64,000 nucleotides of DNA from Chlorella sorokiniana (lineage: Eukaryota > Chlorophyta > Trebouxiophyceae > Chlorellales > Chlorellaceae): positions 434,001 through 498,000 of the forward strand of contig CP084618.1 of assembly GCA_025917655.1 (NCBI GenBank). The letters are read 5' to 3'. The notes beneath the pieces were generated by a model. That model saw nothing but the letters and a program-made list of their open reading frames with translations. It did not search any database and had not been told where the DNA came from. Each line of letters starts with the position of its first letter. Position 1 is the first letter of the stretch. Of this stretch, positions 9,880 to 26,386 are shown one piece after another. Made by a program: the position numbers and the translations under genes.

Positions 9880-12800
9880 GCTGCCGCTGCAGCTCCTCCA
9901 CCTGCTGCTGCAGGCCCGCCGCGTGGGCATCCAGGGTGCTGTAGGCGGCAGACAGGTCCTGCAGGTCGGCTTCCAGCTTCCGGGCAGCTGCCTGCGCCGC
10001 CGCCGCATCCCCCGCGCTCGCTCCGCCGCCGCCTCCGCCTCCGCCGCCGCCCGCCACGCCTCCGCCGCCTCTGCCGCGGCGCCGTCCCCGGCGGACGCTT
10101 GCTGGGAGCGCAGCGCTGCGAGCTCGGCCTGCAGGCGGCGGTTCTCCCTGCAGACAGCCAGGCAGGCGGGCGGGAGATCAGCAGCCTCAAGAGGGCGGCG
10201 GCTGGACAACGCGGCCCCTTCCAAGCCTCGACAGCAACAGCAGGAGCCATGCAGCGCGGCAAGCCCCCGCAAAGGAGCAAGCCGCCGCACTTTTCCAGAG
10301 CCTCCTGGGCCGCTGCCAAGCCGTTGAGCGGGGCTGGCGCCGCGGCGAGCGGCGGCACGGGCTTGGCCACAGCAGCCGGGCGCCTGTGTCCCCTTGTGCC
10401 ATGCCACACACCGGCGCAGCGGCGGCGGCGGCAGCTGGGGGCGGGGGCGGTGTCCAAGCCCGCGCTGGCAAGCTGTCGGGGCGGGTGGGCTGCGGGGCCA
10501 CGCCGTTTGTGCCGCCAGCCGGCGCGGCGGTGGCTGGCGGCGGCGGCGGCGGCGGCGCTGTGGAGCCCGTGACGCGCTGCCGCACCTCGGCCGCCAGGCT
10601 GGACAAGAAAGCGGCAAAGGCGGGGCTCAGGCTGGGGCCGCCGCCGAGCGCGCCGCGGCGCCGGTGGCGGCGGCGGCCGCCGCAACCGCGGGGTGCTGCA
10701 GCATGGCTGCCAGGATGGCGAGGAAGCTGTCCCGCCCTATCTGCGCGTCTATGGCCCCCAGCAGCTGCGCGCGGCGGGCGTGCCGGGCGCGTCCTCAGCG
10801 TGCACAGCGCACGTGCCCAGCAGCGCCGCCAGCATGCCGCGGCTCGCCGGGTGCGCGCTGGCCGCCGCGCCGCTGCACGCGTTGCTGCCGCGGATCGAGT
10901 CGATCAGAAAAGGCTGAGACTTGGCCACCGCCCGCAAAAAGGCGGTGACGGCGGGGGGCAGGCGTGCAGCCAGAGCAGCAGCAGGCGCAGCGCGCCGGCG
11001 GCGGCGCCGCCGCCGCCTCCGGCCGCCGCCCGTGCCGCGTCACCAGCGAACCCAGCAGCGAAGCAACCGCCTCCATGAGGCTGAGGCTGCCGCCGCCGCT
11101 GCCGCCGCCGCCAGCAGGCACTTGCAGCGTCAGCAGGTGCGGCCGCAGGCCGGGGTTGCCCGCCAGCAGGTGGGCCAGCGCCCCAGCGGCCCGAGCAGAG
11201 GATACGGCCTGCTCCCAGCCGCCCTGGCGGCCGATGGAAGCCAGCAGGAAGCCGCCGAAGCTGTCGGGCGGCGGCGCCGCCGACGCCAGCAGCGTGCTTG
11301 CCAGCACCGCCTGCCCCGCCGCGTTGCCCAGGCAGTACGCTTCCAGCAGCCGGTCGGCGGCGGCCGCCTCGCCCTGCGCAGCCGCGCGCCACCGCCGCCC
11401 GCGCGGCCGCCTGCAGCAGCGGCACGCGCGCGCCGCCGCCGCCGGGCGCCGCGACGGCGAGCGGCGCCAGGCGGTCCTGCTGCGGGCGGCTGCCGCTGGC
11501 CAGCGCAGCCAGGCACAGCAGCGCCTGCGCCAGTGGGGGGCAGGCAAGTGCACACAGGTTGGCCAGGACCCACACGCGTAACCCCTCAGCTTTCCTGCAC
11601 GTCGCTGTGCGCGGGCAGGCAGGCTCGGCGGGCAGGGGGCCAACATGCAGCAGATTCCCAGGTTGCGCCCTGTCTGGCAAACACACAAGAACCTAGAACT
11701 TTCCTTCTATCGTGCAGTGCATTGCCACCAGGCTCACCAGGAGCGCACGCCGTCGTCGCCCGCCCCGCCGCCCTCCAGCGCCAGCGCCACCAAGGCATCC
11801 ACCGCCCCCAGCCGCACCAGCGCCTCCCCGCTGCCCTCCGCGGCTGCCGCCGCCGCTTCCGCCAGCCCGCCCGCAGCGGGCGGCGGCAGCAGCGCAGCCA
11901 CCACCTCCAGTGCTGCGGCCAGGTTGGCGGCGCGCTGCGGCGGCAGCGCACCGGGCTGGGGGGGCCGCCGCCGGCGGCCAGCAGGGGGCCAGGCGGGGCA
12001 GGTGGCCGCCCTCTGCGAACAGCAGGCGGCAGCGGGGCTGGCCCCCAGCAGCGCCGCCAGCAGCGCCAGGCAGTCCTGCACCTCAATGCCGCCCTCCAGC
12101 CCGCCCTCCTCCCTGCGTTTGAAGGGGGGCAGCGAGTGTGTGTGGTGTGTGGTGGGGCGGGCAGCAAAGTGACTGTTGACTGGTAGAGAGGCAAACGTCG
12201 TACTCAAAGCAAGCAGAGCCCAACGGTTTGCAGCCTCGGCTGGCGCTGAGGGGCGCTGGCGCTGCACAGGCCGCCGCTGCCCTGCACGCCAGGCGGCCCC
12301 TGCCCCCGCTTGCCCCAGCCGCCAACCGCGGAGCCCCGAGGGACTGAGCCTCATCCCTCAGTCCCTCGGCACCCAGCACCCAGCACCCAGCAGCCAGGCA
12401 GGCAGGCAGGCAGCAGCGGCGCCCCCTCACTCGATGATCGCAAACAGGCGGTCAAAGGCGCCCTCGAACGCCGCCAGCTGCGCGAGGTCGGGGCTGCCGC
12501 GGGCGAGCGCCGCCGCCAGCAGCAGCGCGTCGTTGCGCAGCGCCTCGGCTTGGTCGCCCAGCAGGCCCAGCAGGCGCGACATGCCCAGCGGCGCCGACAG
12601 CACGGCCTGAGGGGCGGGAGGCAAGATGCAGAGGGCTTAAAGCAGGCAAGAAGGTGCGCCAGGGCAGCCTTGGGCAGGGGGCAGGCAGGCAGCACAGGGG
12701 GCAGCGGGCAGCTCCCAGTGCTGCACAGCAGCTGCCAGGCGGGGGCTTCCTTCCCGGAATCATGCGGTGTGCTTTCTTGTGCCAAGCTCCACCCATGAAG

Positions 12801-13897
12801 CTCAAAAACCGGCAGCACAGGGAACCGAACACAGGCAGCACAGCGGGCCGCAGCAGCGGCCCCTTCGCAGCGACGCGCCTCCTGCAGCTGCGCGGGCGCC
12901 GCCGCCGCCAGCCCCTTGAGCGCTTGCAGGGCGTGGTAGCGGGCGTAAAAGTCTGCTATGCCGGCTGGGGGCGTCCAGCAGGCCCAGCAGCAGCCCCACG
13001 GCGCCCTCCTCGCGAGCCAGCTGCGCCGCATTCACCGCCGCCGCCTGCGCAAGGGCGACCAGAGCCGGGCTCGCTTGGCTGCGCGCTGCTGGGCTGGGCG
13101 GGGCTGGGCTTGGGAGCACCGAGCGCTGCCGCTGCTGCACGGCGCTGCCGGTTTGCTAGCCGGGAAGCCTCGAGCCGCGGCAGGCGGGGCGAGGCAGAGG
13201 GGTGAGCTGCGGCCAGTCAAGCCGGCGCTTACCTGGGCCGCCGCCGTCGCTGCTGCCGCTGTCGTCCCCGCCGCCCACCGCCGCAGCCAGGCTCTCCAGG
13301 GCCAACTGCACCAGCTCCCGATCCTCTCGGTCACGCACGATGCCCAGCGCCAGCGGGAAGGCGGCGGCGCCAAACGCCGCCGCCGCCGTGCCGCCGCCGC
13401 CGCCCGGCGAGCAGGTCGCGCAGCTGCGCCAGCGCGTCGCGGCGGTCCTGCAGCACGACGGCCTCCGCCACGCGCGCGACCAGCTGCTCCACCTGCGCCG
13501 CAATCGCCCGGTCGGCGGCGCCGTCGTCGCCGGACGCCTGCTGCAGGAACCTGCGCAAGCGCGGGCGTGTGCCAGGCGTGAGACACCGTGCGTTAACATA
13601 GCTTGCTCAGAATCTACCATAGCGAACGATTCTGATAGCAATATGGGGTCCTCTACCTGCCCAGAGCCAGCATCCTCGACTGTGCGCTTCAGGGGAGGCG
13701 GGCGGCAGCGGCAAGGTGGCAGCGGCAGTCTGCAGCACGGCGAGCAGGCGGGCATGATCAGTCGTGCAGGTAGGACGCAGATGCGCATCGTGCTTCGGCT
13801 ATGAAGCAGGCAAGCGCCCGATGAAACAGCAGAGACAAAACATCGCGGGTGTCGGGCGCAGGAGACCTTACCAAATGCTAGCAGTGTTTTCAGTCAT
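9380..13897 (-). CDS. p115 / Uso1-like vesicle tethering factor
   Basis: Golgi tether for ER-to-Golgi and intra-Golgi COPI/COPII vesicles (plant golgin candidate 6). An armadillo-like head precedes a coiled-coil tail and a short acidic C terminus ending GGGDDDDLT. Exons: 13872-13897 (weakly supported start MTENTASIW), 13233-13550 (DRRDALAQLRDLLA and FPLALGIVRDREDRELVQLA), 12889-13044 (REEGAVGLLLGLLDAP), 12431-12606 (LGMSRLLGLLGDQAEALRND), 11738-12112 (GGIEVQDCLALLAALLG), 10288-11524, 9741-10147 (coiled coil LQQQVEELQRQLAA with a poly-Ala run) and 9380-9493. The exon ending at 12889 uses a GC donor (GAG then GCGCGT), which restores the family motif QLQEAVL. A Pro/Ala-rich insert of roughly 80 residues interrupts the tail near 10300-10560. 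Frame losses occur near 13403, 12967, about 12010 and within 10288-11524. The domain order fits p115 closely. Confidence 0.82.
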
Positions 13898-14555
13898 GCG
13901 CTGATACAGAAACAACAGTCCGGCAATCCGTGCCTCCAAAAACCGTCAAGTTCCGGTCTGGGCAGTTCAGAATGCTCAAAAGCGGGCGCCACGACGAATA
14001 TCAAAGAAGGAGGAACGTCGTTTGTAGCATATTGTGTACGCCGACTCTTGCCCTGATCATGCCATTTTCAGCCCTTCACTGCTGCACCGCCGCACTTGCT
14101 GCACAGCCACAGAGGTGGGGCAGCGCGCCTGGCATCGTGCTATTACAGTCAGGCAATGTGCGTGCACGGAGCGAGGTTAGGTACAGGGTTGTGCGGCCAT
14201 CAAGGCAGCCGGGGGCAAATGAACAACAGGCTCAGCCGGCGTGCAACAAACACGGCGCGGCACGGCATCAAGCCAGGCCACGCGATCATCACAGGAGTGT
14301 GTTGGTACAAGGCCAGGGAGAGTCTGGGAAGAACGAAAGAAAGATATCTTGTGGGGGGCTCAAAAGCGCCCGCACAGCCCTCAGGGCTGCATCGGGGCGG
14401 CAGCGGCGGCATCAAGCCACCGCCGCCTGCAAAGTGTTCCTCTCGTGGCCGGGCGGCAGCGGCCAGCCAGCGCTTCGGCTCCTCATGCCAGCAGCCGCTG
14501 GGTGGCCGCCGCCGCCGCGTCGCAGGCCGGCAGCCACGGCAAGCCGCCGGCCGGT
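13898..14555. other. Intergenic region between p115 and the tail-anchored orphan
   Basis: Lower G+C than its surroundings. It should hold the p115 promoter near 13900 and the 3' untranslated region of the orphan gene at 14556-16276. No gene is visible. A TGTAA motif on the minus strand lies at 14143-14147. Confidence 0.5.
14143..14147 (-). terminator. Candidate TGTAA polyadenylation motif of the tail-anchored orphan
   Basis: TGTAA on the minus strand about 410 bases past the proposed stop at 14556. Position and strand fit a poly(A) signal for that gene. A single five-base match is weak evidence alone. Confidence 0.35.
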
Positions 14556-16276
14556 TCACGCCGCCATGCGCACCACCGCCACGCGGCGGGTGAAGACCAT
14601 GATGGCGACGGCGATGGAGACCTTGACCACTGCGGCCTGGAAGGAGCGGCGGCGGGCGCCCCGCCGCCCTCGCCGCGCACTGCAGCGCCCTCGCTGCCGG
14701 TCCTGCAGGCAGGCGGGACGGGACAACGGGGATGAGACCGCGTTCTCAAACCCAGCAGAACCAGCTCACGGCATGGATGTCATGGCCATTTGGGCGACCC
14801 ACTCTCCCAACCAAAGCGGCAGCGTGCCGCCAAAGTGCAACCACAGCGCGGCTCACAGCGTGCCCGCCAGGCTGTCGCTCAGGCCGCGCAGCAGGTTGCC
14901 CAGGTGGCAGAAGCTGTCGCCCAGCGCGGTGGCCGCCGCCGCCACGCCGCGGCCGATGGAACGCAGAAGGTGGAGGAGGGGGTCCTCGCGGGCGGTCCCG
15001 CGCCCGGGCGGCGGGGAGGCCTCGTCGCCTGCACAGGGACAACAACAGAAAGCGCGCGTAGGGAGCTTTGCAGGGCAACAGCAGCAGCGGGGACGCTTAC
15101 AGAGCAGGTCGTGGCTCGGCTCAGGATCAGCAGGCGTGAAGCAGCACAAGTCTCCCGTTCAAAACGCCAGCACGGCGCCGTAAGCGCAGAAGCCAGGGCA
15201 GCAGCAGCGGCGGCGGGCCCACAGCGACGAGGCTGGGCAGCGGCGCTCCCCACCCTCAGCAGGCAGCTCCTCGAGCAGCACGGCGCGGGCGGCGGGGGCA
15301 GCGCGGCGCCGCGGTCGCCCCAGCCGCTGGCCAGGGCCAGGAAGGCTTCGTCGCGGGAGAGGTGGTCGTAGATGGGGCGCATCAGCTCGTCGTTGTTCAG
15401 CTGCGAAAGATTCGTGTAGGTGTGTGTTGGGGGAGGAGGGGAGAATGAGGGGTGATGGTGTCAGAGCCGCCTGGGCCGACCATGCCGTTGGTCACACGAG
15501 CGCACAGGCCAAAGACAGCAGCAGCAGGGGCTGCGGCAGCAGGCGCGCTCCCTGCACAAAAGGCGAAAGATGGCGGGCGAACAAACGGAAGAACAGACCG
15601 GGAGGAGCGCGCACCATGCCGCTGATGACGTCGGTGAGGAGGTCGATGGCGCCAGCCTGGCGCTCGCCCAGCGGGAAGGGGTTGTAGCTGTCCACCGCCG
15701 CCATCAGCCCGTTGGCGGCGCTGCCATCGCTGCTGGCCTCGCTCTCCGCGTCCAGCTCCTCGATCAGCGGAGGGGGCGGCGGCGGCAGGGGCCGGGCGGC
15801 GGCGGGGCCGCCCTGCGGCGGCGAGGAGGGGCAGCGGGCGTGAAACGCCTCAGAACGCGGCGTGGAGAACAACGACAGAAAGTTGGGAGTTCGATCATTG
15901 CGAGTGCAAACATCGGGAGGCAGCTGGGGTGGCCCCAATGCCATGCAGCAAGCGCAGAGAGGCGGGGCAGGAGGAGGGCACCTGTGCGCCGACAGGCCGC
16001 CGAGAGCCGACAGGTCGGTCAGGGCGGCCACGACCTCGGCGCTGGCGATCGGGGCATCCAGCCCGATGTGCATGAAACCATCGTGCTGCGGGTGGGGGAG
16101 CAGGGCCGGAGAGGTGGGTGGGAGGCCCTCAGCTTGTTGCAGTGCAGAGCCCGCAGGCGCCGGCGCACTGCCTGCCGTTTTCAGCTAGCTGCTCCCGATG
16201 CCCGGCTCACCTCCTCCGCGCGCACACCCTCCACCTGCTGCCTTGTGGGCGACGATGTGCCCTGATGGGCGCCAGT
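14556..16276 (-). CDS. Unrecognised protein with possible C-terminal membrane anchor; N terminus unresolved
   Basis: I do not recognise this family. The clearest exons are 16211-16276 (TGAHQGTSSPTRQQ), one from 16087 down to about 15988 (HDGFMHIGLDAPIASAEVV, an in-phase join), about 15620-15812 (a Pro run, then LIEELDAESEASSDGS and ERQAGAIDLLTDVISGM), about 15250-15401 (NNDELMRPIYDHLSRDEAFL), 14850-15030 (REDPLLHLLRSIGRGVA, GDSFCHLGNLLRGLSDSL) and 14556-14705. The last exon, read with one expected G restored, ends in a hydrophobic run KVSIAVAIMVFTRRVAVVR and then stops, which looks like a tail anchor. An acidic serine-rich linker sits mid-protein. The first exon probably lies between 16277 and 16600 but no start stands out. 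Function unknown. Confidence 0.55.
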
Positions 16277-16618
16277 CTGCGGAGAAGATAGGGCAGGGAC
16301 CGATCAAACAGTGAGGTTCCCTCAGGGTTCCGGGGGCTCCATCCGATGCCATACAACCCGCAATTCAGCACCTGGGGATGGGTGGGGTGCTGGGTGCCCA
16401 CGGCAATCGGCGTGGCGACCGCCAGAGGGGTGCGAAGTCCTGCTACGAGGCGCTGCATTGTAGCACGGCCCTCTCCTACCCACTCGGAAGTCGAAACGCC
16501 AGCCGGGCTGCTGCTGAGGCGGCAGGAGCCCCTGTAGAGGTGAGAACCCTGGCTGTCCTGCCGCAATGCCAGCCGTATTGCCTGGAGACCCGCACGACTG
16601 TCTCTTTCCCGCCGAAGG

Positions 16619-16628
16619 CATATAAAAC
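16619..16628 (+). promoter_or_regulatory. TATA-box-like element before the RBM34-type gene
   Basis: CATATAAAAC lies 20-29 bases before the ATG at 16648. A true TATA box would put transcription start at or just before the ATG, so either the leader is very short or translation begins further in. Confidence 0.5.
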
Positions 16629-16647
16629 AAGCTGAACTCTAGCCACA

Positions 16648-18542
16648 ATGTCGCTATTCGCCGCAGTCTTCGGCGAAGCGCAACATGCATCTGCCGGCGG
16701 CAGCGGCCTGTTCAGTGCTAGCAACAAGTTTGCAACCCAGACAAAGAAGGCTCCTGAGCAGCAGTCAACAAGCGAGCAGCAGCAGCAGCAGCAGCAGCAC
16801 GATGCGGGCCCTAGCGGCAAGAAGCGGCGTCGGCCGGAGGCCGCAGCGGCGCCCTCCGCAGAACAGCAGCACCGGGACAAGAAGCCCAAGAAGAAGCAGC
16901 AGAAGGCAGAGCAGGAGCAGCCGCAGAGCGAGGCAGCCGCGCCGGCACGCAAGCAGCAGACGAAGGCTGCGGCAGGCGCCGCCGCCAAGCCGGCCGCCCA
17001 GGCTGTCGCCAAGCCGGCCGCCCGGGCCGCCTCCCAGAAAGCGGGCCCTCCAGCCGACGACGACCCGCGCCTGCCGCGCACCGTCTTCGTGGGCAATCTG
17101 CCCGCGGATGTGAAGCGCAAGGCGGTGGCGCGCTTCTTCGCGCCCTGCGGCGCCGTGGAATCGGTGCGCCTGCGCTCGCTGCCGCTCAAGCGGGAGCCGG
17201 GCAGCAAGCTGCCGCGGCGGGGGCCATCGCCTCGGGGGCGGTGGATGCGGAGCACAGCGGCCACGCATACGTGGTGTTCGAAGGGGAGGAGGCGGTGGAA
17301 GCCGCGCTGAAGCTGAACATGTCCGAGGTGCGGACGCTTGCCCCGGGCGCCCTGGGCCGCCTCGCTTGCGGCGCCAACGGCGGCGCCTGCCGACTGCCGG
17401 CCGCCATTTTGAGGCTGCCCAGGGTGGCAGGCTTCTGGCATACCACCCCTTTCCCCCAGCTGTCATGCCACCTGCTGCCGTTGCAGCACGCCTCCTGCGC
17501 CCCTGCTCGGCCGCTCCTTCCCCTCTCCCGATCTCCCCACTTGGAGCACCCCCTCCCTCGCTTCACCCCTTCACCCCTTCACCCAGCACAGACAATCAAC
17601 CGCGCAATGCACACGCACAGCTCTCCGCCCCCCTCCTGCAGTTTTCTGGGCGCCACGTCCGGGTGGACCGCGCCGCCCCCGCGCCGCCAAGGGGGCTGTG
17701 GCCTTTGACCCCTCCCGCTCCCTCTTTGTCGGCAACCTGGCGCGCGACGCAGAGGTGGGGCGCTGCCGGGCCCGTACGCCACATACGGCGTGGGGCTGGT
17801 CGCAAGGATCGGGGGAGGGGGCGCTGGTGCCGCTGCTGGCTTCTGGAGGGCCCTCCTTGCAGCAGGGTCCCCGCACGGCGGCGCCGCCACGCAGCCTGTC
17901 AAGGAGAGCACGCCCCCCGCTCAGCGGGGCACCTCCTGAGGCAGCGAGCGCGGTGGGGCACCGGGCTGGCTGGTTGGAGCGGGGCTTTGGGGCGGCTGGG
18001 CGGCAGGCCTGCTCCCAAGCGGCGCAGGTGTCGGCGTTGGCGGCGCCGCGCTGCCCCGCCCGCCCTCGCCCCGCCTGCCTGGCTCCTGGGGGAGGGGCCT
18101 TACCGTCCACGCCTCTCCCTGCTGCCCTGCCGCTCTCCCGGCTTCCGCAGGACGAGGAGCTGATCCAGCTGTTTGGTCCCGAGTGCATCGAAGCGGTACG
18201 CATAGTGCGGGACGGCAGGACGGGCGAGGGGAAGGGGGTCGCCTTTGTGCTCTTCCGAGACCAGGAAGCCGCCAAGGCGGCGCTGCGCCAGAAAGAGGTG
18301 CAGCTCGGCGGCGCGCGCGCTGCGCCTGACGCGCGCCAAGAAGCAGGAGGCGCGCGGCAAGGCGGCGTGGCAGCAGGGCAGCAGCAGCGGCGGAGGCGGC
18401 GGCGGCGGGAAGGCGGGGCGGCGGCGGGGGAGCGGCCGCGGGCAAGCGCAAGGCGGGCGGGAAGCGGCCCGCGGTGGCGGCGCGCAAGGCCGTCGCCAAG
18501 CAGCAGCAGCGACAGCAGGGCAGGAGGGAAAGGCAGGAGTGA
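16648..18542 (+). CDS. RBM34 / Nop12-type nucleolar RNA-binding protein
   Basis: Two-RRM protein of the ribosome-biogenesis family typified by yeast Nop12 and animal RBM34. Exon 1 (16648-17327) starts MSLFAAVFGEAQHA, runs through a poly-Gln stretch and Lys-rich nuclear/nucleolar-signal regions, then enters RRM1 with RNP2 TVFVGNLPADV and RNP1-like HAYVVFEGEE. Exon 2 (17642-17754) completes RRM1 (GRHVRVDRA) and opens RRM2 (SLFVGNLARDAE). Exon 3 (18151-18542) gives DEELIQLFGP, then KGVAFVLFRDQEAA, and a basic tail ending QQGRRERQE at a TGA. Frame losses are near 17219, 17689, 18308 and in the tail. The long intron 17755-18150 separates the two parts of RRM2. The spaced pair of RRMs and the basic tail make the call firm; the exact orthologue name is less so. 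Confidence 0.85.
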
Positions 18543-18852
18543 GGGCTCAACGTCAGGAGGCACCCCCCGTCCGCTCGCCCTCTTGCCCTCTGGCCGCCTG
18601 GCCCCAACCCTTGCCGCTTCTGCTTCACGACTGCCAGGCATTTCACATTCTGAGCATAGCAACCAGCGCTCGAAAATGATTGCGACAAGCTGGGGCGTCA
18701 TGGGATATGAAGAGGGATGAGAGCAGTGAGAGCTTGCGATCGCAGGATGTGTGTGGGTGTGGGGGCGTAAGTGCAGGGTTGAAAGGCCGGGGCCTGCGCA
18801 GCCGGCGGCCGGCCCCTGCCCGCGGGCCCCTGCCGCCGCCTGGCCTGCGGCG
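18543..18852. other. Convergent intergenic region
   Basis: The 3' flanks of the RBM34-type gene (+) and gyrA (-). No gene, repeat or TGTAA motif is visible. Confidence 0.5.
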
Positions 18853-25657
<6,805 letters not shown>

Positions 25658-26386
25658 AGCTGCCAGTCTAGCTTTCGACAGTCCGGTGCTCACAGCCGTT
25701 GCATACTCATTCAATTACTCTGAACGATGCAAACGTCTGTATTTGGCAAGCAGACGCTGGCTAGTGTCAAAGTGAAGGGCTGTTGAGTTGGGTGCCGCCA
25801 GCCACGTCAGCCGCCGCTGCGAAGCGAGCCCATAAGGATTAAGGGCTGGCGCTTGCTATTGTATCTGCGAGCTGCGCAACGCCACAATGCAATCGTTTGC
25901 CTGGGGTCAGCACAGCTGTCTAGCAGCCCAAACAGTACACGATGTGATGGGGCAGGCGGAACAGTGACGAGCAGGCCGGGAGCACAAACATGGGAATAGT
26001 GAATGTGCGACAGCACACATGCATGATTTGATGAATAAGCTGTGCAAAGCGCTGCTACGGCCAGGGTGATGCAGGGAAGAATCCATGGGGTGGTTGGCCC
26101 GCCGGTGGCGGTGGCATCCGGAATGCGGCCTGCTAGTAGCAAGCAAAGACACCTTCAGGAACGCTGAAAGTATGTGCAACAGCAGCAAGATATTCACACG
26201 AGCAGCCAGTAGGCCAAGTGGTCTGAAGAGGCCTGCAAAGCTTGCGTTGCAGGCAGGGCACGCACTGAATGCTGGGCTGATGTGGCAGCAACACGCCGCC
26301 GCCCTTGAGGCCCATCCCAGCCAAAGGCACGTCCTTTTTCACCGCGACAGCGACACTCACTGGTCTACATTGTTGCAGGCGGCAAC
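25658..26386. other. Divergent promoter region between gyrA and CPN60 beta
   Basis: About 730 bases of clearly lower G+C with no gene that I can support. It must hold the start sites of both flanking genes, each coding for an organelle-targeted protein, so co-regulation is possible. No clear TATA element is visible. Confidence 0.5.

Noticed and set aside
13156-13788. Open frame extending the p115 second exon upstream to an ATG near 13755
   Set aside because: A good acceptor at 13551-13553 starts the conserved part. The upstream stretch looks like intron and gives no family-like N terminus.
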